Notes: generated by a model from the letters alone, not told the origin. DNA of 64,000 nt from Chrysaora quinquecirrha (GCA_014526335.1 JACTAT010000002.1:106523-170522), one strand, 5' to 3'; counted from the stretch's first letter, positions 20,979-33,338 are shown. Translations and numbers: made by a program.

Positions 20979-22560
20979 CCCTTTCCGCCTTTGCGTCCCA
21001 CTCCGTCCCACCAGAGAAAAATTTGGTCAAAAATGAAAGTTGTGCGATTTTGCTGAAAATTGGCAGAAATGGGTAATTTGGGGTGCTGACTTCGAATATG
21101 AACTTTGTTTTTCAAAGTTTTTCAGTTTTAGGGTTCAAATGGGGACAAAATGGGGGGCAAATTAGGTCAATGTGGGCAAAAAATAAAGGAGGTGCGAAGT
21201 TGCTGAAAATCGGTAGAAAGGGGTAATTTGGGGTGCTAATTACAAATCTGACCTTTATTTTTCAAAATTGTTCAGTTCTGGGAGTCAAATGGGGACAAAA
21301 TGGGGGCAAATTAGGTAAATGGGGGCAGAAGAATAAAAGCTTTGCCATTTTGCTGAAAATCAGTAGATAGGGTTAAATTTGGGTGCTTTTTTCGAATCCG
21401 ACCTTTATTTTTCAAAATTTTTCAGTTCTGGGAGTCAAATGGGGCTAACATGGGGGCAAATTAGGTAAATGGGGGCAGAAGAATAAAAGCTTTGCCATTT
21501 TGGTGAAAATCAGTAGATAGGGTTAAATTTGGGTGCTTTTTTCGAATCCGACCTTTATTTTTCAAAATTTTTCAGTTCTGGGAGTCAAATGGGGCTAACA
21601 TGGGGGCAAATTAGGTAAATGGGGACAGAAGAATAAAAGCTTTGCCATTTTGCTGAAAATCGGTATAAAGGGGTAGATTGGGGTGCTTTTTTCGAGTTTG
21701 ACCTTTATTTTTAAAAATTTTTCAGTTCTGGGAGTCAAATGGGGACAAAAGGGGGCAAGTTAGGTAAATGGGGGCAGAAGAATAAAAGCTTTGCCATTTT
21801 GCTGAAAATCAGTAGATAGGGTTAAATTTGGGTGCTTTTTTCGAATCCGACCTTTATTTTTCAAAATTTTTCAGTTCTGGGAGTCAAATAGGGCTAACAT
21901 GGGGGCAAATTAGGTAAATGGGGGCAGAAGAATAAAAGCTTTGCCATTTTGCTGAAAATCGGTATAAAGGGGTAAATTGGGGTGCTTCTTTCGAGTTTGA
22001 CCTTTATTTTTAAAAATTTTTCAGTTCTGGGAGTCAAATGGGGACAAAAGGGGGCAAGTTAGGTAAATGGGGGCAGAAAAATAAAAGCTTTGCCATTTTG
22101 CTGAAAATCGGTAGAAAGGGGCAAATTGGGGTGCTCTTTTCGAATCTGACCTTTATTTTTCAAAATTTTTCAGTTCTTGGAGTCAAATGGGGTCAAAATG
22201 GGGGCAAATTAGGTACATGGGGGCAGAAAAGAAAACCTGTGCGATTTTTCTGAAAATCGGTAGAAAGGGGTAAATTGGGGTTCTCTTTTCGAATCTGACC
22301 TTTACTTTTCAAAATTTTTCAGTTGTTTGAGTCGAATGGGGACAAAATGGAGGCAAATTAGGTAAATGGGGGCAGAAAAATAAAACCTGTGCGAATTTAC
22401 TGAAAATTTGTAGAAAGGGATAATTTGGGGTGCTTATTTCGAGTTTGATCTTTATTTTACAAATCCTTTCAGTTTTGGGAATCAAATTGGAAGGAAAGGG
22501 GGGCAAAATACGGTAAATGGGGATACAAAAATAAAGCTTTGCGGTAGGGGTAATTTTGAG
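20979..22560. repeat. Left tandem-repeat arm of the foldback element
   Basis: Roughly ten units of about 150 bp. Units 3-7 are nearly identical and share TTTGCCATTTTGCTGAAAAT and GTTCTGGGAGTCAAATGGGG; the outermost and innermost units are diverged, suggesting internal expansion by unequal exchange. Confidence 0.8.
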
Positions 22561-23442
22561 AGCTGTTTGATTTTATCCAATCTCTGCCATCATTCTGTCT
22601 TTCATAACTTTTTTGGTGATATTGGATTGAATGGGTAACTTGGAAAGAAAGATAATAAAGCTGAGCATATCATGCCTCCAGCCCTGCACCCTAGCAGATA
22701 CTTAATGACTATTTCCAAAAATTAATAGAATAGTGCAGTGTGAAAATCAAAGGTTGCACAAGTTACCAGCAAAATAAAAGACTTCTTCATTCCTAATCTT
22801 GCGGTGATTGGCTACTAAGATCTTCCAGCACTGCGGCTGGTTATTCTTGTAATTGCACAAAAACATTGGATCACCAAGATTATTGCATTTAAAAGAATAT
22901 TTCATACAGATTCAACAAGGGGGGTCTTTTTTTATTTTGTTGCTGCATTTTCTTCTTATAAGCGTTCTTGTTCATAGCTTCGTTTGAAAAACTTACATTT
23001 TAGGGTTATGGAAGCATTGCATTAGCACAACCTTTACTTGTAAGATTATATGCCGGAAATTCCGTTATCAGCAGTGTATGCGAGAAGTGTGGAAATTGCC
23101 TTGTTCGTGAGAGGAATTCCTTGTTGCCTCCTTGAGTTACGATAACCCGTGTTCCCCTGAATGACTGGGCATTTTCAAAAAAATCCAAAGTTGGATACCC
23201 TTGTTAAACATACTTATCTTCCCATCATTTTCAGGCCCTCTGTTAGCTGGTCAATGATATTTTAATTGTTTCCCTTTGCGTGTCAGTATGAGTGTATTCT
23301 CCTACCTTGATAACATATTTGCAGATGAAATATCCCCTGTACTATTTTGTGTTGTCAACATTCCAACCCATTCTACTACTTATAGGCTTATCTGGATTTC
23401 ATGTCTTGAATGGGTTGCGAATGCTGCAGACTTACGTCCCAG

Positions 23443-24371
23443 CAGGGCATTTTTTAACAGTGTAACTACTGGGGAATGTTCCCCAGTAGGCCCAATGCCT
23501 TCCCCAGTAGTGAGCGCCAAAATCATACGATTTCCCCAGTAGTCTGGGCCCTTGTCGATTCCCACTTACCCACTTGAACATCAACTGGTGGGTTGAAGTG
23601 AAAATGTCTGTCGTTAATTGTCTACAACATGCATTAACAGTATCCCAGAACCATCCACACTATCGTTACGAGCTTCTTAAGTATTTTTTTCCGGTTATCT
23701 TTTACGGATACCTCGGATACCTCGCCAGCCTTCGGAAAATTTGAATAACTGGTGCGAAAGAAAAGCTGCAATTTTAAGCAGTTTTCGAGACAGTATATTA
23801 CGATTTCTTACAGGGCCCTCAGATGTGGCAACTTTCGGCCGATTGCAACCCAATTCCTTCTTGATAGTAGCATGTATTGGTAGTCAGTACGACCGTCAGC
23901 AGTGGATACCCAAAACTCTAAACCACAGAAAAGTGGAGTCAGTCGTTCTGTACTTATTTTTACGTTTTTGGACTATCACAGGCATCAGGCGATAACTTCA
24001 ATTAAATTTCGGCAAAACTTATCTTCTGTTTCTTCCGTTTTCTTAAAAAACTTGGCTGCGCAAATTGAACAAAAGTTTCCTGAAATGATCACGAGAGCGA
24101 CTCTAGCTACCCAATTTTTCAAAATTTTCAGGGACAGCAAGCCCCCAGACCCCTCTAGTTGCTTAGACGTTCTACAGCCTTCTTTATTCAGTACCTCTTG
24201 ACACCTCCTGAAAAAATTCTGTTGAATTGCGCCCCTGGCCCTTTGCCATTTCTTATTTTGAGCAATTGTGAAATCTTTAAAATAATGTATTTTAGCTACT
24301 TTTGGTTATTATGCTTTTAGGCCCTTTTCCAAATTTTCCCCAGTAGTGAAAATTTCTTAAAAAATGCCCTG
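23443..24371. mobile_element. 929-bp hAT-type non-autonomous element
   Basis: Perfect 8-bp target duplication CGTCCCAG at 23435-23442 and 24372-24379. The termini are CAGGGCATTTTTTAA and its complement TTAAAAAATGCCCTG. Subterminal CTACTGGGGAA motifs appear in both orientations. No transposase is present. It sits inside the core of the larger foldback element and is therefore younger. Confidence 0.8.
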
Positions 24372-24836
24372 CGTCCCAGGCAGTTTGAACAAGCAAGGAT
24401 ATTCTGCAGAGGATGGTACGAGTTATTATCTTGTGGAGGAAGCACGAAATTCTTCGTACATCGGGTGCTTCAGCAGTGCTTCGGCATCAGAAGATATTAC
24501 CTGTATGTCATGAGAATTTCTTTATTTCAGGTTGGGATTCCATGCCCAGTGTATCAGGCGGTAACCTTGCCGATCCCTATGCAACTCCATGGCGAGAAAA
24601 CCTTTTAGGAAGATACGACCTTGTTCATTCCTTAGAAATTGACCGACTTGGTTTTGAAATTCTTGGTCATTTCTCGGGTGGTCATTAATTGCTTCCAAAC
24701 ATAAACAATGTAAGAAGATGTTGTGTCATTTGGAAAAACCCAAGATGGCTTCCCGAAAGTGTCACCGTTGCCATCCTGGTTATGCATTGTTTTGCAGATT
24801 TGCTGTAGCTTTGACCAGTGGCAGCAACCTCGCAAG

Positions 24837-25019
24837 TCATTGCATGCAACTTTCCAAAAGGTCATTTAGCTCATTATCCAAATCATCTCCATCTTCGTCA
24901 GGATGATTGTCATTTTTTGTCGACAGGTAGCTAAGGCGCCCGTATCTGTTCGAATACTTGAAAGAATGTGAAAGACCAGCACAGAATATCGGCACGTAAC
25001 CGCATACCATTCGATCCAA
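24837..25019 (-). other. Small open frame in the core of the foldback element
   Basis: A 60-residue minus-strand frame with Cys, aromatic residues and an acidic C-terminus (NHPDEDGDDLDNELNDLLES). It is not obviously repeat-derived and could be a remnant of an exon carried or captured by the element. No family is recognised and it may be chance. Confidence 0.2.
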
Positions 25020-25059
25020 TATGAGCTAAAATGAATTTGTAAAAAAAACTGCGATCCAA

Positions 25060-26062
25060 GAGATTGGATCCAAAATCAAACAGCTCTCAAAATTATTCTT
25101 TCTACCGATTTTCAACAAAATCTTACCTAAATTTACCCCATTTCTCCCATTTGACTCCCAAAACTGAAAGGATTTGTAAAATAAAGATCAGATTCGAAAT
25201 AAACACCCCAAATTATCCCTTTCTACCGATTTTCAGCAGAATGGCAAAGCTTTTATTCTTCTGCTCCCATGTACCAAATTTTCTTCCATTTTGACCCCAT
25301 TTGACTCCAAGAACTGAAAAATTTTGAAAAATAAAGGTCATATTCGAAAAGAGCACCCCAATTTACCCCTTTCTACCGATTTTCAGCAAAATGGCAAAGC
25401 TTTTATTCTTCTGCCCCCATTTACCTAATTTGCCCCATTTCGACCCCATTTGACTCCCAGAACTGTAAAATTTTGCAAAATCAAGGTCAGATTCGTAATT
25501 AGCACTCCCAAATTACCCCTTTCTACCAATTTTCAGCAAAATGGCAAAGCTTTTACTTTTCTGCCCCCATCTACCTAACTTGCCCCCATTTCGACCCCAT
25601 TTGACTCCCAGAACTGTAAAATTTTGCAAAATCAAGGTCAGATTCGTAATTAGCACTCCCAAATTACCCCTTTCCACCGATTTTCAGCAAAATGGCAAAG
25701 CTTTTATTTTTCTGCCCCCATTTACCTAATTTGCCCCCATTTTGTCCCCATTTGACTCTCAGAACTGAACAATTTTGAAAAATAAAGGTCAGATTTGTAA
25801 TTAGCACCCCAAATTACCCCTTTCTACCGATTTTCAGCAAAATTGCACCTCCTTTATTTTTTGCCCAAATTGACCTAATTTGCCCCCCATATTGTCCCTA
25901 TTTGACCCCTAAAACTGAAAAACTTTGAAAAACAAAGTTCATATTCGAACTCAGCACCCCAAATTACCCATTTCTGCCAATTTTCAGCAAAATCGCGCAA
26001 CTTTTATTTTTGACCAAATTTTTTCCCTGGTGGGACGGAGTGGGACGCAAAGGCGGAAAGGG
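25060..26062. repeat. Right tandem-repeat arm of the foldback element
   Basis: About seven ~150-bp units in inverted orientation to the left arm, with the words CCGATTTTCAGCAAAATGGC and GCCCCCATTTACCTAATTTG repeated. It ends in GGGACGCAAAGGCGGAAAGGG before TTAA. Confidence 0.8.
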
Positions 26063-26376
26063 TTAATGAACGTTTTTAAAAATGGATGTCTTAGCCTATT
26101 TCTTATTTCGTGTTACTGCTTTTTCAATGCATTAGATACTCCTATAGAATGTGCACAGTTGGTCAAACCTCCGCGCGATGAAATTATGCTCGGCGGACAA
26201 CTGATCAATGAGCTTTTGGAAAGGCAGTGGAAAGTGGAAAGGGAGCCCGATAAGATCCAAACTAATTGCCATTTAAATTTAAAACCTTTGAGTACATAAG
26301 CCGATAAATACACACCACACACACGCGCACAAGAAGAAGAAAGAGAAAATTTTTGAAATGCGGGGGATTGTGGAAA

Positions 26377-26406
26377 TACGTCAAGTGACGTAATTCAATG
26401 ACGTAG
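26377..26406. promoter_or_regulatory. Three CRE-like sites upstream of PH2
   Basis: TACGTCA (26377), TGACGTAA (26386) and TGACGTAG (26399) lie within 30 bp, about 330 bp upstream of the PH2 start codon. They suggest control by bZIP factors of the CREB/ATF/PAR type. The site trio parallels the one between gene C and PH1. Binding is inferred only. Confidence 0.4.
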
Positions 26407-26734
26407 TGGCCGCGGAATCATTACGAGGCAGAAAAATAAGGGATGAATGTTTGCGAAGCAAAACTTTCTCAAATTTGTGCTGTGCGCAATGAATATTTGA
26501 TTCTCGAGTTATTTCTCAAAGAATAAAGGAAAAAGAGCAAACTTGCTTGATTTACGTGCATTTATTATCGTGGTTGTTTATGAAGTTTTCAATCTGCAGT
26601 AGCGTCCGTGGTCTGAAGCAGTAACAGGTCACAACAAAACTAATAAGTCAAGACTCAATTTTAGGCCTAAAATTTAAAGGTTGAAATTCCAAGCTCACTT
26701 GCGGCAAAGTGATAGTCAAACTAAAAAACACAAA

Positions 26735-29700
26735 ATGTCGACAACGAAGAGTGGATGGCTTGAAAAATATTGTAATTATGTTTTTTTTAGCTTTTGTTAT
26801 CCGAGTTTTTTATATTACCCCCTTTTTCTTCCGCCTTCCCTTTCTTCAACTTTTCTAAAGTTTACCAGAACTTCACTAGAATAATCAGATTAGCAGTATT
26901 TTTCTGTCATTTTATCTTTTAGCTGGAACAATTTTCAAATCTTGGAAAAGAAGATACTGTGTCCTTTACACAGATGGGGAATTCTCAATTTATGATGAAC
27001 CCAATAAAGCAACAGCGGACACAAGAATACAAATGCAAAAAGAGTGTAAACAAATTGGTGTTGGTTTTGCGTGCGGTGCTATAAATTTACCAAAAGGACA
27101 AAGCAGTGTCGATGCTCTGTTTTGCATCAAAACAAAACAAGGAAAGGAGTATTATTTTGCTGCAGCCTCTGACAGAGAATGCAAGTGAGTTCTGCTTTTG
27201 ACTTGGGCTGCATTCCATGTACTTACTAGTTACTTGGTTATTTGGGCTGAAGATCTCAAGTCTAGAGAAAGGATTCTTTCAGGTTATTGATGTGAGAATA
27301 ACCTCACTTAAAATCACTTAGAAATTTGCATGAAATTTAAAAAACAAAAACTATTTCCACTCTTTGGAAGGGTACTTATCTTAGTTTTAAAATGGACATA
27401 CCGCCCGAGAAAAAAATGCCTACTCATGTTTATATCGAATTCCTAAATCCAGAATCTCAACTGGCACACTACTATATAGGCTAAACTTTACCAAATATGT
27501 CTTTTTAAATCAAACTTCATCAAAAAAAGCGAAGACAAATGAAAACAGGATTGGTTCTAAAGTTTATGCCAATTATTAAGAAATCAATAGCGATATTTGT
27601 ACCAATTTTTTCGAAAATTAAGACCTGTGTTATACCAAAACCCCAAAAAAATGATACCCTTTTGGTGGAACTTCCCCACTACCCAAAATATATTAAGTGC
27701 CCCCCTTCATTTCTATTGTTTTCTGACGTAGATGTTGGGATAACCTTAAGCATTAGGTTTACATGGAATGCACCGTGGGTTTTTGGCAATGAGATTAAAA
27801 TCTGGAGAAGCAAGGGAGCAGCCCACAGAATACAAAGCCCTGTCTTTCCATTTTGAAAAACAAAACTGTCTGCAAAAACTGTGAACAGGGCTGCCAAAGC
27901 ATGAGGGCAGTGTGGGCAGCTCCCTACTTGCCATCATAAAAATCACCAAATTCTTTTATTTATTTATCAACATCTGTATGTGACTCTCAACATCTGTATT
28001 GAAATTGGGTTCACTGATGAATCTACAACTGAGATCAGAATCGAGAGCAGAATCATTTGTTGGTCATTTTAGGCTGATTGAGCAAAGCTTCCTCATAAGA
28101 TTTTCTTCTTTCTTTTGCCGGTTTTGCGTAGAAAGAAAGAGTTCATTTTCTCACTTTGACTCTTCAATTAATTTTCCATTGGTCAACCCGCATAATCCTG
28201 CAAGCTGATTGGTGTTTAAAACGCAATGCCAATTTGGCTTCTCTTTTTTATTGGTGCATGTTGAGCAGCATCTAGATATAAATTCTGCCTTAGCTAATTG
28301 TTTCGGTCTGTTTCTGACGTTCATACTCTGAGGAGTATCAGACGAAAAAAGCTTTTAAGTATGTCAGAAAATGATTCCGCTTTTTATCGCAATGTTGAAC
28401 TTCTTTCTTTTCTTAGTGAGTGGGTTGGTGCATTGGAACATGCAAGGAATATTCAAGTAAGTCCTGATAAATTCTCGTAAATCATTTCATCATTGAATTC
28501 ATTTGTGTATTCTTACATTAGAATGGAAAAAGTTTAAAAAGAATGTAGAAATTTATCGAAAGTCAAATTCCATGTAAATATTGTTTTCTTTTTGGTTTGA
28601 TGTTTCTTATGCTCAGTTGTCATTTGGATTGAGTTATCTGGGACGGTTTGCGACAATCGCAGTCAAGGCACAAACTGCTACATTTGAGCCTATCCTTAGA
28701 TAATCTCACCTTTCTTCCAGATAAATCACTCAAAGACTGTTCCACAAGCTCCGTATCCTGATCAGCAAGGAGGTAGATAGCAAATGTTATTTTCTTGAGA
28801 TTAGAGGATTGCTGCGTTTGGATTTAATGTTAAGCTGGGTCGTTGATAGGTGATATTCTTTGCGCGAAGAGACATTTTCCTCACGAAACGTGTTGCACTG
28901 CATTTTTTTATTCAACTGTTCTTCGAAGCGAATGACGAAAAAAAGCAGTATAGCATGTATAGCAGGATCTACGCAAGGCAAATTCCTTCGTGCCGGGAGC
29001 TTTAGCGACGCAGTATAAGGCGAAGTGTAAGTCAATAATATTTTCCGTCGAGTCCTGCCCGCGCGTAGAGACGAAATACTTCCCTTCAGGGAAAGTATTT
29101 TGCTTAGTAGAGGTCCACCTTTTCTTCGAATTTTTGTCGCAAAAGTCCTTCGTGCGTTTAAATGAGATGCAAGCTTGTGTTGGTCTTGCCACTGGATCAC
29201 CTCCATAAGTCCACATAAATAATAAAAGATCTGAATTTTTTGACGCGCGTTAGATGTCGTTGGTTGTTGTTTTTCATGCTGCAGCAAAGGCAAGGGTCAA
29301 AATATTCAGCTTTTGCGAGGAACTGATGGGAAAGGAACTGGAGGTGCCGTCAACATCTTCCAACAGAGCGGCTTAAGGGTCCGACTGTGGAGCTTAAATT
29401 TTTGCAGCAATTTACCCTATTCGCGCCTTAAATAACCGATAATTTCCTTTCGCCGGGGAAGGGCTCTAGCTTATTCCGATGGAAAGGCTTTGGCCCCAAG
29501 CCTTCCCCTTGTTCTACCACTGATAACATTCTATCTGCTCAGAAAACAAGTAAGGACCAAAATATAGGAGCTTAAACCTTGAATTTATAGGTACTCTGTT
29601 TACATTAATTTATTTCCTTTTAGTTCCTCCTCCGCCATATGTTGCAGCACCACCTCAGCAACCACAACAACTAATGTATCAACAACAACAACAATATGCA

Positions 29701-30135
29701 TATCAACCAGCGCCAGGCTATGTTCAGCCTGCACCTGGCTATCCTCAACCTGCTCCTGGCTATCCTCAGCCTGCACCTGGATACCCTCAACCGGGCTACG
29801 TCCAACCTGGATATGGTCAACCGAGATACGTCTACGTTCAGGGCCCACCCCCGCAACAACAGCAATCAAGCAACAACTCGACGCGGAATATGATGTTAGG
29901 TGCTGCTGGTGGCGGGCTGGCTGGCTTCGCCTTGGGCAGCATGATGACTGGTGGATTCGGACACCATGGATTCGGACATCATGATAGTTTTGACCATGGC
30001 TTTGATCATGATTTTGATTGTGGTGGAGGGTTTGACGGGGTTTTGACTTCTGATGGTATATTCTGTGAAATAATTATAACTAAAGAAATTTCATGTATAG
30101 TACTGCGTTGCTATATTTATTTAGTATATGTTTAG
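26735..30135 (+). CDS. PH2: PH-domain protein with PQ/Y repeats, glycine-rich segment and GFGHH motif
   Basis: Exons 26735-26771, 26923-27184 (262 nt), 28417-28456 (40), 28721-28772 (52) and 29624-30135 (512, stop TAG). Total 903 nt, 300 residues, all GT-AG with consistent phases 1, 2, 0, 1. The ATG opens MSTTKSGWLEKYS, directly at the first PH strand. The PH domain spans about residues 5-115, ending in the helix EWVGALEHA with the invariant Trp. Residues ~131-210 are a Pro/Gln/Tyr-rich linker with repeated PAPGYPQP units. Then come SSNNSTRNMMLGAAGGGLAG and FALGSMM, a glycine-zipper-like small-residue segment (~222-238), and GFGHHGFGHH. The last ~35 residues do not match PH1 and may reflect loss of the original stop. 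Likely membrane-associated through the PH domain; function unknown. Confidence 0.75.
28118..28396 (+). promoter_or_regulatory. Dispersed promoter-like module, copy 1
   Basis: Ordered elements: GCTGATTGGTGTTTAAAAC (inverted CCAAT), GCCAATTTGG, ATTGGTGCATG, a TATA-like ATATAAATTCTGCCTTAG, then ~30 bp on TTGTTTCGGTCTGTTTCTGA and CGTTCATACTCTGAGG, and a start-like ATGTCAGAAAATGATTCC. The same order recurs at 30198-30530 and 60360-60633. This copy lies in PH2 intron 2. It is either a mobile element terminus or copied promoters of a gene family. Confidence 0.45.
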
Positions 30136-30197
30136 TCTTTGAGTTGTACGAAACTTCAAAATTGCGATGAACAGCGGAAACATTTTCGGGCCTACTT

Positions 30198-30530
30198 AAA
30201 AGCCTTTTCTCGTCTGACACCCCTCAGAGTATGAACGTCAGAAACAGACCGAAACAATAGACTAAGGCGGAATTTATACAGATGCGGCTCGAAATGCACC
30301 AATCAGAAAGAAAAGCCGAATTGGCATTGTGTTTAAACACCAATCAGCTTTAGGGGGGAAAAATGAAAATTAATTGAAGAGTCCAAGTGAGAAAACGAAC
30401 TCAAGTCCATTTCCGCCTTAGTCTATTGTTTCGGTCTGTTTCTGACGTTCATACTCTGAGCAATGTCAGACGAAAAAAGCTTTTAAGTTTGCCCGAAAAT
30501 GTTTCCGCTGTTTATCGCAATTTTGAAGTA
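30198..30530. repeat. Promoter-like module, inverted copy joined to a partial direct copy
   Basis: 30198-30403 is a reverse-complement copy (TCAGAGTATGAACGTCAGAA, ACCAATCAG, GAGAAAACGAACTC). 30410-30528 is a forward copy of the downstream half (CCGCCTTAGTCTATTGTTTC, then TTGCCCGAAAATGTTTCC). Together they form a palindrome just downstream of PH2. Confidence 0.5.
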
Positions 30531-30689
30531 TATGTTTGTCGGAAGCTAGGCATGGCAACGGGGGCAAAGTGTCGGGGGCAGAAGCAGCTGTGCTATGATC
30601 AAAACTGAAGGCAAACAAAAGAAATAGCTAAGCCGTTTTTGCTTTCGAGGGCGAGGGCGAGGCGATTTCTCAGCTTATTCATCTAGGTA

Positions 30690-30880
30690 CGGTTTGAACC
30701 ATGAGCATTACAGACCAAATCAAGTATCATTTGGATCTTACAGTTTGCAATCGCTAGGTCCTAAAATCTGAAATCATCTGCCAGGCGCAATTAAAACAGC
30801 TAAAAACTTGGATACTTTTAAAAGCATGATAAAAATTTGGAGTGGCCCAAACTGCCAATGTAGCTTGTGTTCGTTTGCCT
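30690..30880 (+). mobile_element. LINE C-terminal remnant
   Basis: The forward translation contains SLQSLGPKI, a stop, NHLPGAIKTAKNLDTFKSMI and a C-x-C-xx-C tail, the usual end of cnidarian LINE ORF2 proteins. An internal stop shows it is dead. Confidence 0.55.
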
Positions 30881-30889
30881 TTAATTAAT

Positions 30890-33040
30890 TTAGACTAATA
30901 ATTATCGATTTGGATTAGTTTACTTTAAGCTTTTTACTGTATCGATATAAAATAAATGACATACATAGGAGACAGTTGTCCCCGCTGCCGACGTGCTTTG
31001 GGACCCTCATTATAATCAATTTTCAAATCTGTGTACAGGAATTTTGTTGAAAATTTAACTATAAATTTTATGCACTTTGAATCAATATTTTTTTGATAAT
31101 TTAATGTAGAGGTAAAAAAAATTTTAATTATAATTTTTGTTTGCACGTTTTTACGAAATTTATAAAAGTTTTTGTCTGTATGTCAATGTCTTAAATGTGA
31201 TTCGCTTTTAGTTAGAAGAAAGGTATCATTTTCCTTGTGTTAAAAACTTTGCAACTGTATTTGGACGGGCCTATACTTTTTTAAATAAGTAACTAGTCAA
31301 TAAGCAACTAGGGCTGAGATTTTGTTAAAATTTTTGGTGAAATAGCTTTCTTTATACTGTACATCCTGGCAAACTTGTGTCAATTACATTAAAAAGCCAG
31401 AAAAAAACCAAAATAAGAGGTTTTAAGGGGTACCAGTCATTCTGCGACGGCTGAAATACGAGATATGTTAAGCAACTCTTGAGGGCTGGACCAAAGTCCA
31501 GTTGTTTATTGAAAAAATGTGTATTCGCTTGGGTACATAGCTTTCGAAATCAAGCGCTTTCTCGCGGTATATTGCGCGCATATTACGCTCAAGTTAAACG
31601 GCGACGCTCTCGCTGAGTAAAAGTACATAGGGTACCACAAAAAGTAGCAAGTCAACATATTGAAGTACAAATTTTGAAGACATGATTACAATGATACACC
31701 TTGTAAAAAGCAAATTCAACGTACAAAAATGACACAAGGGCCTACCTGATTTGGATAAGTTCTGTTTCAGTTTCAAACTATTCTTCGAATTCGCATTTGT
31801 TTGGCCTGCGCGCAAACTCAAACTAGTCAAATCAGTTGAGCAGTTTGTTCCGCTGACTCAGCAATCTCTTTTCAATTTCGTTCCGCGCGTAAAAATCACA
31901 AGCGTTTGACGGAAAAGTTCGTTCAGGCGGTGTACTTAATGGTGTCGTTGGCCAAGCTGGGGAACTCAATCTGTGTCACATCTCAAAGATTTCTTCTACA
32001 TTTTTGGGCGGCTTACAATCGAGGGCGGCTTTTATCCCAAGGGCGGCTTATAATCGAGGAGAAACCAGTATCAAATGTCTGACCATCTTTGATTTTTTGG
32101 CCAGGGCCTTAGACGCCTTGGTTCAAACGAGCACACAACACATCAAAAATGGTTGCCTCTTTAGAGTACAAGAAAGCAACATATACTCGACATAAGAGAC
32201 AGAAAGTTATTCCTATTTCTAAGCGCTTATTCGCTGTTTATCTACTGTATATCAGTTAAAAGTACTTTATACTGTATATATACAAAGATACTAATACGTA
32301 AAAATGTGGTATTTCACAAAAATTCATGCAGTTTTATTGAGGAGCTACCCACACTGAAAAACTAAATGTCTAAGTCTTAACATCATTATCTGAACTGATC
32401 AGATTTGCTTTGCTGCTTTATAGGCCTAATGACAGATAAAACTTTTAACCTTTTTTAGTCAGTCTAATGTACTTAGTCTTCAAATTTTACAGCAATTTTA
32501 AGCTTGATTCTTAAAATATTCCTCGCAGGGTAAGTTGCCATCCACGCTACAATGCCTCAAAATTTAGACGCATTATAAACCATTTTTATACTAAAAATGC
32601 GGGAATAAAGTTTCTTGGATCAGGTAGGTGGATGAGGTGCAAAAACTTTTCAAAAATGTAGATCTTTGGGCTAAAAACTCGACCAAAGTAGGTCATAATT
32701 TTAATAAAAAGTGGATTAAGAATGAGTAAGCCCCCCCCCCCTATATTAGTGTTCCCCTACTCCCAAGGTTCAGCATGAAATGATGTGCTTTCGGATGATT
32801 ATTTGTGGGCGTTGTCAGAGAATAATAAACCGTCATAAACAAGGAACGAATACAAATATGCAAGTACCAATCTGAAGCGTTCATTTCAAAACCTTTTAAC
32901 GGTGTGGGGAGGGGGAGGAGGGTTTTAATCATGTGCAAGTTTAAAAAAAATTCAATATAGTAAAATTTCAATGAAAGCTGCAATATAGTAGGGTTTTTTA
33001 CCATCTTTCGCAGTCGTCACAAGTTTAAGCGTAGCAGGCA
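30890..33040. other. Intergenic, no gene recognised
   Basis: AT-rich sequence without convincing exons on either strand. There is a C-run near 32728 and a G-rich stretch near 32905. Short frames here lack codon-level or motif support. Confidence 0.4.
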
Positions 33041-33041
33041 G

Positions 33042-33283
33042 GCCCTGTCCAAACGATCAAACATTGCTAATAAAAAGTTTGAAATTTGCTTATCAAGCAA
33101 TGTTTGAACGTTTGCTCACGTCTCAAAACATTCCTCGATATTTTTCGACACAGTTCGAAAACATTTGCTTGGTGCAAGATTAAAATGTTTGACAAGCATT
33201 GTCTTGCAGCGCAATCAAATGGCAGAACAATTTGCTTGACAAACAAATTTCAAATGTTTGACAAACAATGTTTGACCAGATCA
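33042..33283. mobile_element. Partial copy of the CCAAACGATCAAACA element
   Basis: It starts GGCCCTGTCCAAACGATCAAA, like the element at 33339, and contains many TGTTTGACAA/TTGTCAAACA words. Its right end is degraded and no TTAA is clear. Confidence 0.4.
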
Positions 33284-33338
33284 TAATGGTCGCTGACAGG
33301 CTTTTGATAGTAGACGACCCTGTATGCACGACCCTTAA

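Larger units (their letters stand above)
20979..26062. mobile_element. 5.1 kb TTAA-flanked foldback element with tandem-repeat arms
   Basis: It is bounded by TTAA (20975-20978 and 26063-26066). The termini are perfect inverted repeats starting CCCTTTCCGCCTTTGCGTCC. Each arm is an array of ~150-bp units containing CTGAAAATCGGTAGAAAGGG, a GACCTTTATTTTTCAAAATT block and GGGGCAAATTAGGTAAATGG: about ten units on the left (to ~22560), about seven in inverted orientation on the right (from ~25060). The core holds a nested hAT insertion and no recognisable transposase. TTAA plus CCC termini points to piggyBac-like mobility, Kolobok being the alternative. The element separates the PH1 and PH2 paralogs. 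Confidence 0.7.
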
